A stretch of 64,000 bases of DNA, taken from NCBI GenBank assembly GCA_947626265.1, contig CANQRM010000004.1:89551-153550 (forward strand), given 5' to 3'. The first letter of the stretch is position 1. Every line of letters starts with the position of its first letter. Both the position numbers and the translations under genes were made by a program. This stretch comes from an uncultured Oscillospiraceae bacterium (GTDB lineage Bacteria > Bacillota > Clostridia > Oscillospirales > Oscillospiraceae). The notes beneath the pieces are model-generated. The model made no database searches. It was not told where the DNA came from and saw nothing but the letters and a program-made list of their open reading frames with translations. This document shows, one piece after another, positions 40,737 through 49,108 of the stretch.

Positions 40737-41481
40737 AAAAGTCCTGATATTCTTTCTGCTCCTGATCTTCACCGCAGGCTTGGTGTACTGCCTCTGGCCG
40801 CAGATCATGGGCTTGAAGCTGGGGTATGAATCCCATGTGGCCGTGAGCGAGTTTTTTGAACTGGCAGAAACGGCGGAGGCTGAAAAACCGGGCGTTTCCT
40901 TTGAGTATGTGGACGCGCCTGCGTTGGAGGAATCTGTGCCAAACGACTACCCGGAGCTTTTCGCCGCCATGCAGGAGTACAATCGGGAAATATACGCCAC
41001 CGGCCAGTCCGGGCTTTGCGATGCCTGGGCCTATCAGCAGCCATCCTTTTCCCTGACCGACTACGGCGTGGAGAGCAACACCATCGGCGTGATAAACATT
41101 CCCGCTATGAATGTGGAGCTGCCCATCTACCTGGGGGCAACCAGCGAAAACATGGCAAAGGGCGCGGTCCATCTGTCACAGACCAGCCTGCCCGTCGGCG
41201 GGGAGAACACCAACTGCGTGATCGCCGCCCACCGGGGCTGGTACGGTGCGCCGTACTTCAGGTATATAGATGTGTTGAAGATCGGGGATGAAGTGACGAT
41301 CACGAATCTGTGGGAAACGCTCGTCTACCGGGTGTCGGAGGTAAAGATCATTGACCCGGATGATATTGACGAGATACTCATCCAGCCGGGGCGGGAGCTG
41401 CTCACCCTTGTGACCTGTCACCCCTATGCCTCTGGCGGCCTATATAGATATGTCGTCTACTGCGAGCGCGTCCCCTCATAA
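40726..41481 (+). CDS. Class C-type sortase 2
   Basis: This 251-aa sortase has one N-terminal membrane segment (about 5-25). Its catalytic residues lie in NCVIAAHRGWYG and LTLVTCHPYASGGLYRYVVYCER (Cys231). Unlike the first sortase it has no C-terminal membrane helix. It may act as the housekeeping-like anchoring sortase of the pilus or load the tip adhesin. It overlaps the first sortase by 11 bases and ends 25 bases before the parB-like gene. Confidence 0.9.
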   Translation: MSVRKVLIFFLLLIFTAGLVYCLWPQIMGLKLGYESHVAVSEFFELAETAEAEKPGVSFEYVDAPALEESVPNDYPELFAAMQEYNREIYATGQSGLCDAWAYQQPSFSLTDYGVESNTIGVINIPAMNVELPIYLGATSENMAKGAVHLSQTSLPVGGENTNCVIAAHRGWYGAPYFRYIDVLKIGDEVTITNLWETLVYRVSEVKIIDPDDIDEILIQPGRELLTLVTCHPYASGGLYRYVVYCERVPS

Positions 41482-41506
41482 AAATGTTTCTCAGGAGGAA
41501 GCAAGC

Positions 41507-42409
41507 ATGGGAAAAACGCAGCCGGCCAGCAGCCGGCATCTCCCGGTCATAGAAAGCGTGGTACAGCTCCCGCTCGCAGAGCTTGTCCCCTTTCCTGACC
41601 ACCCCTTTTCCGTCCGGGACGACGAGGCCATGCAGGACACCACGGAGAGCATCCGGCAATCAGGCGTTCTCATGCCACTCATCGTGCGCCCCGGCACGGA
41701 CGGCTGTTATCAGATCATATCCGGCCACCGGCGCAAACACGCCGCCGAGCTGTTGGGCCTTGAAACGGTCCCCGTCATCGTCCGGCACTTGGACGACGAC
41801 GAGGCCATCATCTTCATGGTGGATTCCAATGTCCAGAGAGAAAACATTCTGCCGAGCGAAAAAGCCAAGGCGTACAAGATGAAGATGGAGGCCATCAAGC
41901 ATCAGGGAAAGCGGACAGATTTAATTTCTGCCCAACCTGGGCAGAGGTCAAAACCACCTGAAAAATGGTCCATTGAGAAGGTCGCCGCCGACGCCCAATC
42001 CAGCCGGTCCCAGGTGCAAAGATTCATCCGTCTCACGGAACTTTCCCAGCCGTTGCAGCAGATGGTGGACGAACAGAAGATAGGGCTGACCCCCGCTGTG
42101 GAGATCTCCTACCTGACACCAGAGGAGCAGAAGCTGTTGGTAGAAACCATAGACAGCGAACAGGCCACGCCCTCGCTGTCCCAGGCCCAGCGGATGCGCC
42201 AGATGAGCAAGCTCGGCAAGCTCAACGAGGACACCATGCTCAAAGTCATGTCGGAGCAGAAAAAGCCGGAGGGCATGAACATCACCCTCCCGTGGAAGAA
42301 AGTCTCCAAATACTTCCCCAGCTCCTATACGCCCCGCCAGATAGAGGATGTGATATTCCGGCTGTTGGCACAGTGGCAGCGCAGACAGCAGCAGAACCAG
42401 GAGCGATAA
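41507..42409 (+). CDS. parB: ParB/Noc-like partition protein of the conjugative element
   Basis: This 300-aa ParB-fold protein has an N-terminal nuclease/CTPase-type domain with SIRQSGVLMPLIVRPGTDGCYQIISGHRRKHAAELLG (about residues 55-95) and VDSNVQRENILPSEKAKAYKMKM. A helix-turn-helix (EKVAADAQSSRSQVQRFIRLTEL) follows, then a helical C-terminus. Such ParB proteins are standard in Tn1549-type elements, often near ParA, but no ParA is visible here. The start at 41507 follows AGGAGG. Confidence 0.9.
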   Translation: MGKTQPASSRHLPVIESVVQLPLAELVPFPDHPFSVRDDEAMQDTTESIRQSGVLMPLIVRPGTDGCYQIISGHRRKHAAELLGLETVPVIVRHLDDDEAIIFMVDSNVQRENILPSEKAKAYKMKMEAIKHQGKRTDLISAQPGQRSKPPEKWSIEKVAADAQSSRSQVQRFIRLTELSQPLQQMVDEQKIGLTPAVEISYLTPEEQKLLVETIDSEQATPSLSQAQRMRQMSKLGKLNEDTMLKVMSEQKKPEGMNITLPWKKVSKYFPSSYTPRQIEDVIFRLLAQWQRRQQQNQER

Positions 42410-42482
42410 CAATTTCATATTGTGTGCGCCGGGATCGTCCCGGCATTTTTGATACCAAAAATCAAATTCATGGAGGAACAAA

Positions 42483-42986
42483 ATGCTTTCTGTTGAATCC
42501 TTACAGGAGGCCATCACGGATCTGTTTGAAGGCGGGATCGGTGAAGATGGCTACTCGTCTGAAGAGGTGGAGGATATGCTGGTTGAGATCAACTTCCCCA
42601 CTCTGCTTCAGGCTGTCCGGCATGAGATGATGCCGGTGTATTCGTACTCTTATGACGGGACTTCTCCCCATGACATCAAGTATCGCGGGCCTGACCTGTT
42701 CGGCCAGAATGCAGTCTTTCTGTGCGAGGACGTTGTTGAGGCCAGCATTGGCAGTGATCTGGTCACTCGCAGTATTGAGTTGTGGCTGCGGGAAGATATG
42801 ACCATTGTGCCTGTGGCCTGTGTCTCCATAAACAACGAAGGGGCATATCTCTCTGAATATCGCGTCGAAAAAGAATGTGACCCCTGGCAGAGCGAGATGG
42901 AGATCGACCTGGAGGAACTGGTAAAAGAGTTTGCCAGCATGTGCGATAAGGTTCTCCAAAACGAATATCCGTTCTATGAGCTGTGA
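42483..42986 (+). CDS. Conserved-looking protein of unknown function (tandem paralogue 1)
   Basis: This 167-aa acidic protein has no recognised domain. Its second half (IELWLREDMTIVPVACVSINNEGAYLSEYRVEK...CDPWQSEMEIDLEELVKEF) aligns by eye with the next gene's product (LELWILEDMTFAVVAHYGIYCL...HYRAVKSGSPWKCGMKIDLRILTDQL). The two are therefore likely tandem duplicates. It is preceded by a GGAGG site and lies between parB and the cell-wall hydrolase of the element. No signal peptide is seen. Confidence 0.7.
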   Translation: MLSVESLQEAITDLFEGGIGEDGYSSEEVEDMLVEINFPTLLQAVRHEMMPVYSYSYDGTSPHDIKYRGPDLFGQNAVFLCEDVVEASIGSDLVTRSIELWLREDMTIVPVACVSINNEGAYLSEYRVEKECDPWQSEMEIDLEELVKEFASMCDKVLQNEYPFYEL

Positions 42987-43001
42987 CCCAGGAGGAGTAT
43001 T

Positions 43002-43604
43002 TTGAGTTTTCATCCCTCGCTGAAACACGCGCTCACCGAGCTATATCTGGGCAATATGGCCTTCTCTGCCGGAGAGGTCACTGAACTTTTGCAAAGCATT
43101 GATTTTGTTGCCCTGGAAGATGCCGTGAATGACCGCATGGAGCCAGTTTTCGCATACACATCGGATAGCCGCCTGCTTCGACGTTTCAATGTCAGGACCG
43201 GTGAATTATTTGATTTATATGCGACCTTACTTTGTAGCGGTCCTCACGTTATCTGTGATCTGGACGGGACCGGTGCGGTGGTCTGTTCCAAGGGGCTGGA
43301 GCTGTGGATACTGGAGGACATGACCTTTGCTGTCGTCGCTCACTACGGCATCTACTGTCTGCACAACTCCTTCTATGCTCACTACCGGGCAGTCAAGAGT
43401 GGCTCTCCCTGGAAGTGCGGAATGAAGATCGACCTGCGAATACTGACCGATCAGCTCAAAGGAATGTATGCTTTTGGACCCGCTACGGATTCCGATGGCA
43501 ACGACTGCCCGTACAGCAGCGGTAACGAAAACAATGGCATCGATCCGCTTTATGACATTATTTTTCCTAATGACTTTTTGGAGAAAATAGATTTGGGAGA
43601 ATGA
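43002..43604 (+). CDS. Conserved-looking protein of unknown function (tandem paralogue 2)
   Basis: This 200-aa protein is related to the preceding one over most of its length, with an added C-terminal tail of about 35 residues. Translation probably starts at TTG 43002, right after GGAGGAG; there is no in-frame ATG near it. No known domain is recognised. It is packed tightly between its paralogue (15 bases) and the hydrolase gene (3 bases), so it is part of the element's operon. Confidence 0.68.
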   Translation: MSFHPSLKHALTELYLGNMAFSAGEVTELLQSIDFVALEDAVNDRMEPVFAYTSDSRLLRRFNVRTGELFDLYATLLCSGPHVICDLDGTGAVVCSKGLELWILEDMTFAVVAHYGIYCLHNSFYAHYRAVKSGSPWKCGMKIDLRILTDQLKGMYAFGPATDSDGNDCPYSSGNENNGIDPLYDIIFPNDFLEKIDLGE

Positions 43605-43607
43605 CCC

Positions 43608-44246
43608 ATGAAAAACAAGACACTATTTAAGACACTGGCGGCCATGTGCATCATGGCCGCCCTCGTTATCTCCACTTCCTTTGCCCGTCCTAGCCGTGCC
43701 ATAGACGCGGCTTCCGTGCCGGAGCCGACTGCCGTTCCCACGGCCACGCCGGAGCCTATCGACTGGCGGGAAGTCATGGTCAACGCTGTGTGCCACGCCG
43801 ACAATCACGGCGGCCTGGAGGCGGAGTATGCCCTGGGCGGGGCCATCAAGTACGACGATCTTTATCTGCTGGCGAAGATCATCACCTGGGAGTGCGGCCC
43901 GAATTGGGAGGATTGGGGCATCATGGCCATTGGCGAAGTAGTACTCAACCGGGTCGCCTCGCCGGAGTTCCCCGATACGATCCGGGAAGTTCTATACCAG
44001 ACGGACCCCATGCAATACCAACCGGTGTGGGAGGACGGCTGGGAGGATTACATACCCTCGGAGCGATACGTCCGGCTGGCCCTGCGGCTTCTGGAGGGAG
44101 AGCGCATTTTCAATGATCCCTCCATTGTGTTCCAGGCCCTCTTTCCCCAGGGGACCGGGATCGCCTGCACTTACCATGACTACGATCTGAACAACGATAC
44201 CTATTTCTGTTGGGCTTATAATCCAGAGTATTATGCTGTAGGATAA
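43608..44246 (+). CDS. SleB-like cell wall hydrolase
   Basis: This 212-aa secreted protein has a signal peptide (about residues 8-24), a short Pro/Thr linker and a cell-wall hydrolase domain of the SleB type (LYLLAKIITWECGPNWEDWGIMAIGEVVLNRVASPEFPDTIREVLYQ, with the catalytic glutamate in TWECG). It likely opens peptidoglycan locally for the conjugation machine. It follows the two paralogous unknown genes by three bases. Confidence 0.86.
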   Translation: MKNKTLFKTLAAMCIMAALVISTSFARPSRAIDAASVPEPTAVPTATPEPIDWREVMVNAVCHADNHGGLEAEYALGGAIKYDDLYLLAKIITWECGPNWEDWGIMAIGEVVLNRVASPEFPDTIREVLYQTDPMQYQPVWEDGWEDYIPSERYVRLALRLLEGERIFNDPSIVFQALFPQGTGIACTYHDYDLNNDTYFCWAYNPEYYAVG

Positions 44247-44301
44247 TTGCACTATGTTCTTTCCCCGTACACTTCTTCTTGCACCGGGCCGCTTGACATG
44301 A

Positions 44302-44328
44302 TAAAATAGCGACAAAGCCGCTATTTTA
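44302..44328 (+). terminator. Hairpin after the hydrolase gene
   Basis: A 10-bp inverted repeat, TAAAATAGCG (44302-44311) with CGCTATTTTA (44319-44328), lies in the gap between the hydrolase and the Rpn-like gene. It ends in a TTTTA run and may be a weak terminator. Confidence 0.5.
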
Positions 44329-44355
44329 CATCAAGATACCGGTCGCGCTCCCGGC

Positions 44356-44385
44356 TTGCGCCGGAACCGCGCGACATGGTACAAT
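44356..44385 (+). promoter_or_regulatory. Promoter of the Rpn-like gene
   Basis: TTGCGC (44356-44361), an 18-base spacer and TACAAT (44380-44385) lie 21 bases before the GTG start. Confidence 0.55.
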
Positions 44386-44406
44386 AGCGGCAAAGAAGGT
44401 GAGACA

Positions 44407-45375
44407 GTGGACGAAGAAACAACGGTCGCCCAGGCGCTGCACGTCACAGATGCCAGCGCGGGCTACGACGCCGCCTGCAAGCGCGTCCTTTCCGAAAAGG
44501 CTATCCTGGCGCGGATTATGAAGTCCTGCTTGGATGAATATAAGGATTGCGATGTGAACGACATCGCGGAGCGGTATATTGAGGGACAGCCCCAGGTTTC
44601 CTCGGTCCCGGTGCTGCCGGACGAGGCTTCACCGATCATCACCGGCATGGACACCGAGGACAAATCCATCCATGAGGGGACTGTCACCTATGACATTCGT
44701 TTCCGCGCTGTTGTCCCCGATTCCGAGGAACAGATAGCTCTCATCGTCAACGTAGAGGCGCAGAACCGTTTTAATCCTGGCTATCCGCTGGTCAAGCGGG
44801 GCATATACTATTGCAGCCGGATGATCTCCGCGCAGTATGGCCGGGAGTTCACAGGGTCACAGTATGGAAGCATAAGCAAGGTCTATTCCATCTGGATTTG
44901 TATGGAGCCACCAACGGACCGGGAGAACACCATCACCCGTTATCGGCTGACAGAAGAAAACCTTGTGGGCATGGCTGTGGAACCGGTCAGAAACTATGAT
45001 TTGCTGTCCATCATCATGCTGTGTCTGGGCGGGCCTGACGGGGAAAACTATGACGGCGTTCTGCGGATGCTGGATGTGCTTCTCTCCAGCGAGACAGGCG
45101 AGGCGGAGAAGCGGCGGATACTGCAAGACGATTATGATATTCAAATGACGCGGACCATGGAGAAGGAGGTGTCGGTCATGTGCAATCTGAGTGCTGGCGT
45201 TGAAGCGAAGGGCATGGCAAAGGGCTTGGAGAAAGGTATTACAGATACCTACTTGGCATCTATCAAAAGTCTGATGGATGAGATGTCCATGTCGGCTGAA
45301 AAAGCTATGTCCGTGTTGAGAATCCCGGAAACGGAGCGGTCCAAATACCTGAAACTCCTTGAGCAAAACGCATGA
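44407..45375 (+). CDS. Rpn/PD-(D/E)xK nuclease-family protein
   Basis: This 322-aa protein resembles the recombination-promoting nuclease (Rpn)/PD-(D/E)xK 'transposase' family, seen in the core YDIRFRAVVPDSEEQIALIVNVEAQNRFNPGYPLVKRGIYYCSRMISAQYGREF. The D...ExQ pattern is nuclease-like. Its C-terminal helical part has a GLEKG-type repeat (EAKGMAKGLEKGITD), common in this family. The GTG start at 44407 has AAGGTGAG upstream. It is an accessory gene with its own promoter and terminator between the pilus/parB operon and the transfer operon. Confidence 0.8.
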   Translation: MDEETTVAQALHVTDASAGYDAACKRVLSEKAILARIMKSCLDEYKDCDVNDIAERYIEGQPQVSSVPVLPDEASPIITGMDTEDKSIHEGTVTYDIRFRAVVPDSEEQIALIVNVEAQNRFNPGYPLVKRGIYYCSRMISAQYGREFTGSQYGSISKVYSIWICMEPPTDRENTITRYRLTEENLVGMAVEPVRNYDLLSIIMLCLGGPDGENYDGVLRMLDVLLSSETGEAEKRRILQDDYDIQMTRTMEKEVSVMCNLSAGVEAKGMAKGLEKGITDTYLASIKSLMDEMSMSAEKAMSVLRIPETERSKYLKLLEQNA

Positions 45376-45429
45376 TGCCTCTCATACCTTTATAGGTATC
45401 TGAAACAGTATAATACTCTCTCTACAAAG

Positions 45430-45465
45430 AAGGATCTGTTCATTTGTTGAGCAGGTCCTTTTTTA
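45430..45465 (+). terminator. Intrinsic terminator of the Rpn-like gene
   Basis: A 9-bp stem (45430-45438 with 45452-45460, one G-T pair) is followed by a run of T residues. Confidence 0.8.
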
Positions 45466-45495
45466 TATCCAAATCAATATTAGGAGGCGATAACC

Positions 45496-45975
45496 ATTCA
45501 GGAAGAAGTAGAAAACAAGACTTTGACCCTCATGGTCAACAGCGCCAAATTCACCGGGCGCACCATGCAGAAGGCCATAGACCGCTACATGAACCACCGC
45601 CGCGCCGTCAAGGGCGGCCAGGGCCGTGCCGGGCCTGTGGTCCACAAGGGCAAGCAGACGGTCAAGCAGCTTACCCGCCAGGGCCAGGAGCTTTCCAATG
45701 TGGAGCTTACGGACCCGGACATGAAGCAGTTTGACCGCATCGCCCGAAAATACGGTGTGGACTATGCCGTACAGAAGGACGCCAGCGAGACACCGCCCAA
45801 GTACATGATCTTTTTCAAGGCCCGCGACGCCGGTGCCATCACCGCCGTTTTCAGGGAGTACACCAACAAAAAGGTCAAGGAAGCCTCCCGGTCCTCTGTG
45901 CTGGACGCTCTGCACAGCGTCCCCGTGGCTGGGAAAGAGACGGATCGCGGCAATAGAGGGGAGCGTGAACTCTGA
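45496..45975 (+). CDS. PcfB-like conjugation protein (ATT start)
   Basis: This 159-aa PcfB/DUF3801-family protein is an accessory of the VirD4-type coupling protein in Gram-positive conjugation. Its core is NSAKFTGRTMQKAIDRYMNHRRAVKGGQG...MKQFDRIARKYGVDYAVQKD...MIFFKARDAGAITAVFREY. The family N-terminus QEEVENKT is encoded, but its first codon is ATT at 45496, eight bases after GGAGG. The frame is closed by TAG at 45481, and the first canonical start (TTG 45523) lies too far from the ribosome site. A basic C-terminus ends at a TGA that overlaps the next gene's start. Confidence 0.85.
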   Translation: MQEEVENKTLTLMVNSAKFTGRTMQKAIDRYMNHRRAVKGGQGRAGPVVHKGKQTVKQLTRQGQELSNVELTDPDMKQFDRIARKYGVDYAVQKDASETPPKYMIFFKARDAGAITAVFREYTNKKVKEASRSSVLDALHSVPVAGKETDRGNRGEREL

Positions 45976-47729
45976 CCAAAAATCTGAAAAAGCTCATTCT
46001 CACCAATGTCCCTTATGTTGTCCTCGGCCTCTATGCCACCAAGCTGGGGCAGTTGTGGCGGCTGACCCCCGGCGCGGACGCTTCTCAAAAGCTGCTGCAC
46101 CTTATGGACGGCCTCACCGCCGCCTTTGCGTCCTATCTCCCCAGCTTCCATCCCAGCGATCTGCTGGTGGGTCTTTTCTGCGGCGGTGCGCTGCGGCTGG
46201 CCGTCTACATCAAGGGCAAGAACGCCAAGAAGTACCGCAAGGGCATTGAGTACGGCTCCGCCCGGTGGGGCACATCGGAGGACATCAAGCCCTATATGGA
46301 CCCGGTGTTCCGCAACAACGTGATCCTCACGCAGACCGAGGGCCTTACCATGAACAGCCGCCCCAAGGACCCCAAAACCGCGAGGAATAAGAATGTCCTG
46401 GTGATCGGCGGCTCCGGCTCCGGCAAGACCCGGTTTTGGCTGAAGCCCAACCTCATGCAGATGCACAGCTCCTATGTGGTCACGGATCCCAAGGGCAGCA
46501 TCCTCGTCGAGTGCGGCAAGCTGCTTCAGATGAACAAGTACCGCATCAAGGTGATGAACACCATCAACTTCAAGAAGTCCATGCACTACAACCCGTTCAT
46601 GTATATCCACGGGGAGAAGGACATTCTGAAGCTCGTCACCACGCTCATCGCCAACACCAAGGGCGAGGGCAAGTCCGGGGATGATTTTTGGGTCAAGGCC
46701 GAGACGCTGCTCTACACCGCGCTCATCGGTTACATTTATTATGAAGCGCCTGTCGAGGAACAGAACTTCAGCACCCTTGTGGACTTTTTGAACGCCATGG
46801 AGGTCCGGGAGGACGACGAGAGCTTCAAGAACGCCGTGGACATCTTATTCGATGATTTGGCCTCGCGTGAGCCGGACCACTTCGCCGTCCGGCAGTACAA
46901 GAAGTACAAGCTGGCGGCGGGCAAAACGGCCAAGTCCATCCTTGTGTCCTGCGGTGCGCGGCTGGCCCCCTTTGACATTCAGGAGCTGCGGGAGCTTACC
47001 AGCTACGACGAGCTGGAGCTGGACACCCTGGGGGACAAAAAGACCGCGCTGTTTCTCATCATGTCCGACACGGACGACACGTTCAACTTCCTGATCGCCA
47101 TGTGTTACAGCCAGCTTTTCAACCTCCTCTGTGAGAAAGCGGACGATGTGTACGGCGGGCGGCTGCCCATCCATGTGCGCTGCCTCATAGACGAGGCGGC
47201 CAATATCGGGCAGATACCCAAGCTGGAAAAGCTGGTCGCCACGATCCGCAGCCGGGAGATTTCTGCCTGCCTGGTCCTCCAGGCGCAGAGCCAGCTCAAA
47301 GCGATCTATAAGGACAACGCCGACACCATCATCGGCAACATGGACACCACGCTGTTCCTGGGCGGCCGGGAGCCGTCCACCCTGAAGGAGATTTCCGCCG
47401 CCCTGGGCCGGGAAACTATCGACACCTTCAACACCGGCGAGAGCCGGGGCCGGGAGGTTTCGCACAGCCTCAATTATCAGAAGCTCGGCAAGGAGCTTAT
47501 GAGCCAGGACGAGTTGGCCGTGCTGGACGGCGGGAAGTGCATCCTCCAGCTGCGCGGCGTCCGTCCGTTCCTGTCGGACAAATACGACATCACAAGGCAT
47601 CCATTTTATAAGTACCTGTCGGACTACGACCCCAAGAACGCCTTTGACATTGAGAAGTATCTGTCCACGGCGCTGGAGCCGAAGCCCGACGAAACCTACG
47701 ATACCTACGACCTGGGGCAGATCACCTAG
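45972..47729 (+). CDS. VirD4/TraG-type coupling ATPase, CD1115-like (CTG start)
   Basis: This 585-aa type IV coupling protein delivers the relaxase-DNA complex to the mating channel. It has N-terminal membrane segments (LILTNVPYVVLGLY and a second near residue 65), Walker A GGSGSGKT at residues 146-153, Walker B-like VRCLIDEAANIG and a C-terminal conserved RGVRPFLSDKYD. The start is probably CTG 45972, overlapping the PcfB stop. The frame is closed by TGA at 45966, and no ATG, GTG or TTG occurs before TTG 46053, which would delete the first membrane segment. A GGGGAG lies eight bases upstream. Confidence 0.9.
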   Translation: MTKNLKKLILTNVPYVVLGLYATKLGQLWRLTPGADASQKLLHLMDGLTAAFASYLPSFHPSDLLVGLFCGGALRLAVYIKGKNAKKYRKGIEYGSARWGTSEDIKPYMDPVFRNNVILTQTEGLTMNSRPKDPKTARNKNVLVIGGSGSGKTRFWLKPNLMQMHSSYVVTDPKGSILVECGKLLQMNKYRIKVMNTINFKKSMHYNPFMYIHGEKDILKLVTTLIANTKGEGKSGDDFWVKAETLLYTALIGYIYYEAPVEEQNFSTLVDFLNAMEVREDDESFKNAVDILFDDLASREPDHFAVRQYKKYKLAAGKTAKSILVSCGARLAPFDIQELRELTSYDELELDTLGDKKTALFLIMSDTDDTFNFLIAMCYSQLFNLLCEKADDVYGGRLPIHVRCLIDEAANIGQIPKLEKLVATIRSREISACLVLQAQSQLKAIYKDNADTIIGNMDTTLFLGGREPSTLKEISAALGRETIDTFNTGESRGREVSHSLNYQKLGKELMSQDELAVLDGGKCILQLRGVRPFLSDKYDITRHPFYKYLSDYDPKNAFDIEKYLSTALEPKPDETYDTYDLGQIT

Positions 47730-47888
47730 CGTCTGAAAGAACGACACACCACTTGAAGGAGGTGGTGATTTTACGACAAGCCTGCCGTCTATGACGGCAT
47801 CCTCCTCACGGGGACCCAAGACATCAAGACATCCCTGCCGGAAAGACCTCCGGCGGGCATCTGATGCGGGCCGAGCGGCCCACCCCAA

Positions 47889-47911
47889 CCGCCTGCAAGG
47901 GCGGCATTTTT
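47889..47911 (+). terminator. Attenuator-like hairpin between VirD4 and Maff2 genes
   Basis: A 5-bp GC stem (47889-47893 with 47900-47904) followed by CATTTTTTA lies inside the transfer operon. It could reduce read-through into the Maff2/TrbL part. The 205-base gap also contains an isolated AAGGAGGTGGTGA with no confident ORF after it. Confidence 0.55.
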
Positions 47912-47934
47912 TATATCAAAATGGAGGATCATAA

Positions 47935-48150
47935 ATGGCTTTTTTCAATTCCGCAGTTGACGTTCTTCAGACCCTTGTGATTGCTCTGGGCGCTGGCCTG
48001 GGCATTTGGGGGGTCATCAATCTGATGGAGGGCTACGGCAACGACAACCCCGGCGCCAAGTCCCAGGGCATGAAGCAGCTCATGGCGGGCGGCGGCGTGG
48101 CCCTGATCGGCATGACCCTGGTGCCCCTGCTCTCCGGCCTGTTCGGTTGA
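47935..48150 (+). CDS. Maff2-family small membrane protein
   Basis: This 71-aa protein has two membrane segments (TLVIALGAGLGIWGVINLM and LMAGGGVALIGMTLVPLLSGLF) separated by a charged loop. It matches the Maff2 family found in Tn1549-type elements between VirD4 and the VirB6-like gene. Its size and position resemble VirB2/VirB3-like components of the mating channel, though the function is unproven. A GGAGG precedes the ATG. Confidence 0.9.
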   Translation: MAFFNSAVDVLQTLVIALGAGLGIWGVINLMEGYGNDNPGAKSQGMKQLMAGGGVALIGMTLVPLLSGLFG

Positions 48151-48208
48151 TTTACCATGCAGCGCGCCCCCGCTTCGGCGGGGGCGCACGGAAAGGAGGC
48201 GGTGAACC

Positions 48209-49072
48209 GTGATTATGGGATGGATCACCGACTGGCTTCGGGAAATTCTGGTGGACGGTATTCTGTCCAACCTTTCCGGGATGTTCGACACGGTGAACGA
48301 GAAGGTGGGCGAAATCTCCGGGCAAGTGGGCCTCACCCCCCAGGCGTGGAATGGCGGCATCTACTCCATGATCCGCAGCCTGTCTGAAACGGTGGTGCTG
48401 CCCATAGCCGGGGTAATGCTGGCGGCCATTATGACCATTGAGCTGATCCAGCTCATCACCGAGCGGAACAATATGCAGGATGTGGACACCTGGATGTTCT
48501 TCAAATGGGTTTTCAAGACCGCCTGCGCCATCCTCATCGTCACCAACACCTGGAACATCGTGATGGGCGTGTTTGACGTGGCGCAGAGCCTTGTCAACAG
48601 CGCGTCCGGCGTGATCTCCTCTGACGCTTCCGTGGACATCACCAGCATCATCACCGACCTGGAAGCCCGCCTCATGGATATGGACATCGGCCCACTGTTC
48701 GGGCTGTGGTTCCAGAGCCTGTTCGTGGGCATCTGCACCTGGGCGCTGTCCATCTGCATTATGATCGTGATCTATGGCCGCATGATAGAGATATATCTTG
48801 TGACCTCCATCGCGCCGGTGCCGATGGCGACGATGCTGGGCAAGGAGTGGGGCGGCATGGGGCCGAACTATCTCCGCTCCCTGTTCGCCCTGGGGTTCCA
48901 GGCGCTGCTCATCATCGTGTGCGTTGCCATCTATGCCGTGCTGGTGCAGAACATCGCCGTGGGCACCGACATCACCAAAGCTATCTGGACGTGCATGGGC
49001 TATACCGTGCTGCTGTGCTTCACCCTATTCAAAACCGGCAGCCTCGCCAAGAGCGTATTCGCGGCACATTAA
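48209..49072 (+). CDS. VirB6/TrbL-like conjugal transfer membrane protein (CD1112-like)
   Basis: This 287-aa polytopic membrane protein (about six segments) corresponds to the VirB6/TrbL inner-membrane channel component of Gram-positive type IV secretion. Seen here are the amphipathic N-terminal helix ITDWLREILVDGIL, the segment VVLPIAGVMLAAIMTIELIQL and the late motif IAPVPMATMLGKEWGGMGPNYLRSLFALGFQALLI, typical of the CD1112-like family. GTG 48209 is nine bases after AAGGAGG; an ATG two codons later is too far. A hicAB module follows in the opposite direction, splitting the transfer operon. Confidence 0.9.
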   Translation: MIMGWITDWLREILVDGILSNLSGMFDTVNEKVGEISGQVGLTPQAWNGGIYSMIRSLSETVVLPIAGVMLAAIMTIELIQLITERNNMQDVDTWMFFKWVFKTACAILIVTNTWNIVMGVFDVAQSLVNSASGVISSDASVDITSIITDLEARLMDMDIGPLFGLWFQSLFVGICTWALSICIMIVIYGRMIEIYLVTSIAPVPMATMLGKEWGGMGPNYLRSLFALGFQALLIIVCVAIYAVLVQNIAVGTDITKAIWTCMGYTVLLCFTLFKTGSLAKSVFAAH

Positions 49073-49076
49073 AAAG

Positions 49077-49104
49077 CAGAGCAGCGTATGTGCTGCTCTG
49101 TTTT
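49077..49104. terminator. Terminator between TrbL-like gene and hicB
   Basis: A 9-bp stem (49077-49085 with 49092-49100) has A5 before and TTTT after. It is active in either direction between convergent genes. Confidence 0.8.
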
Positions 49105-49108
49105 ATGG

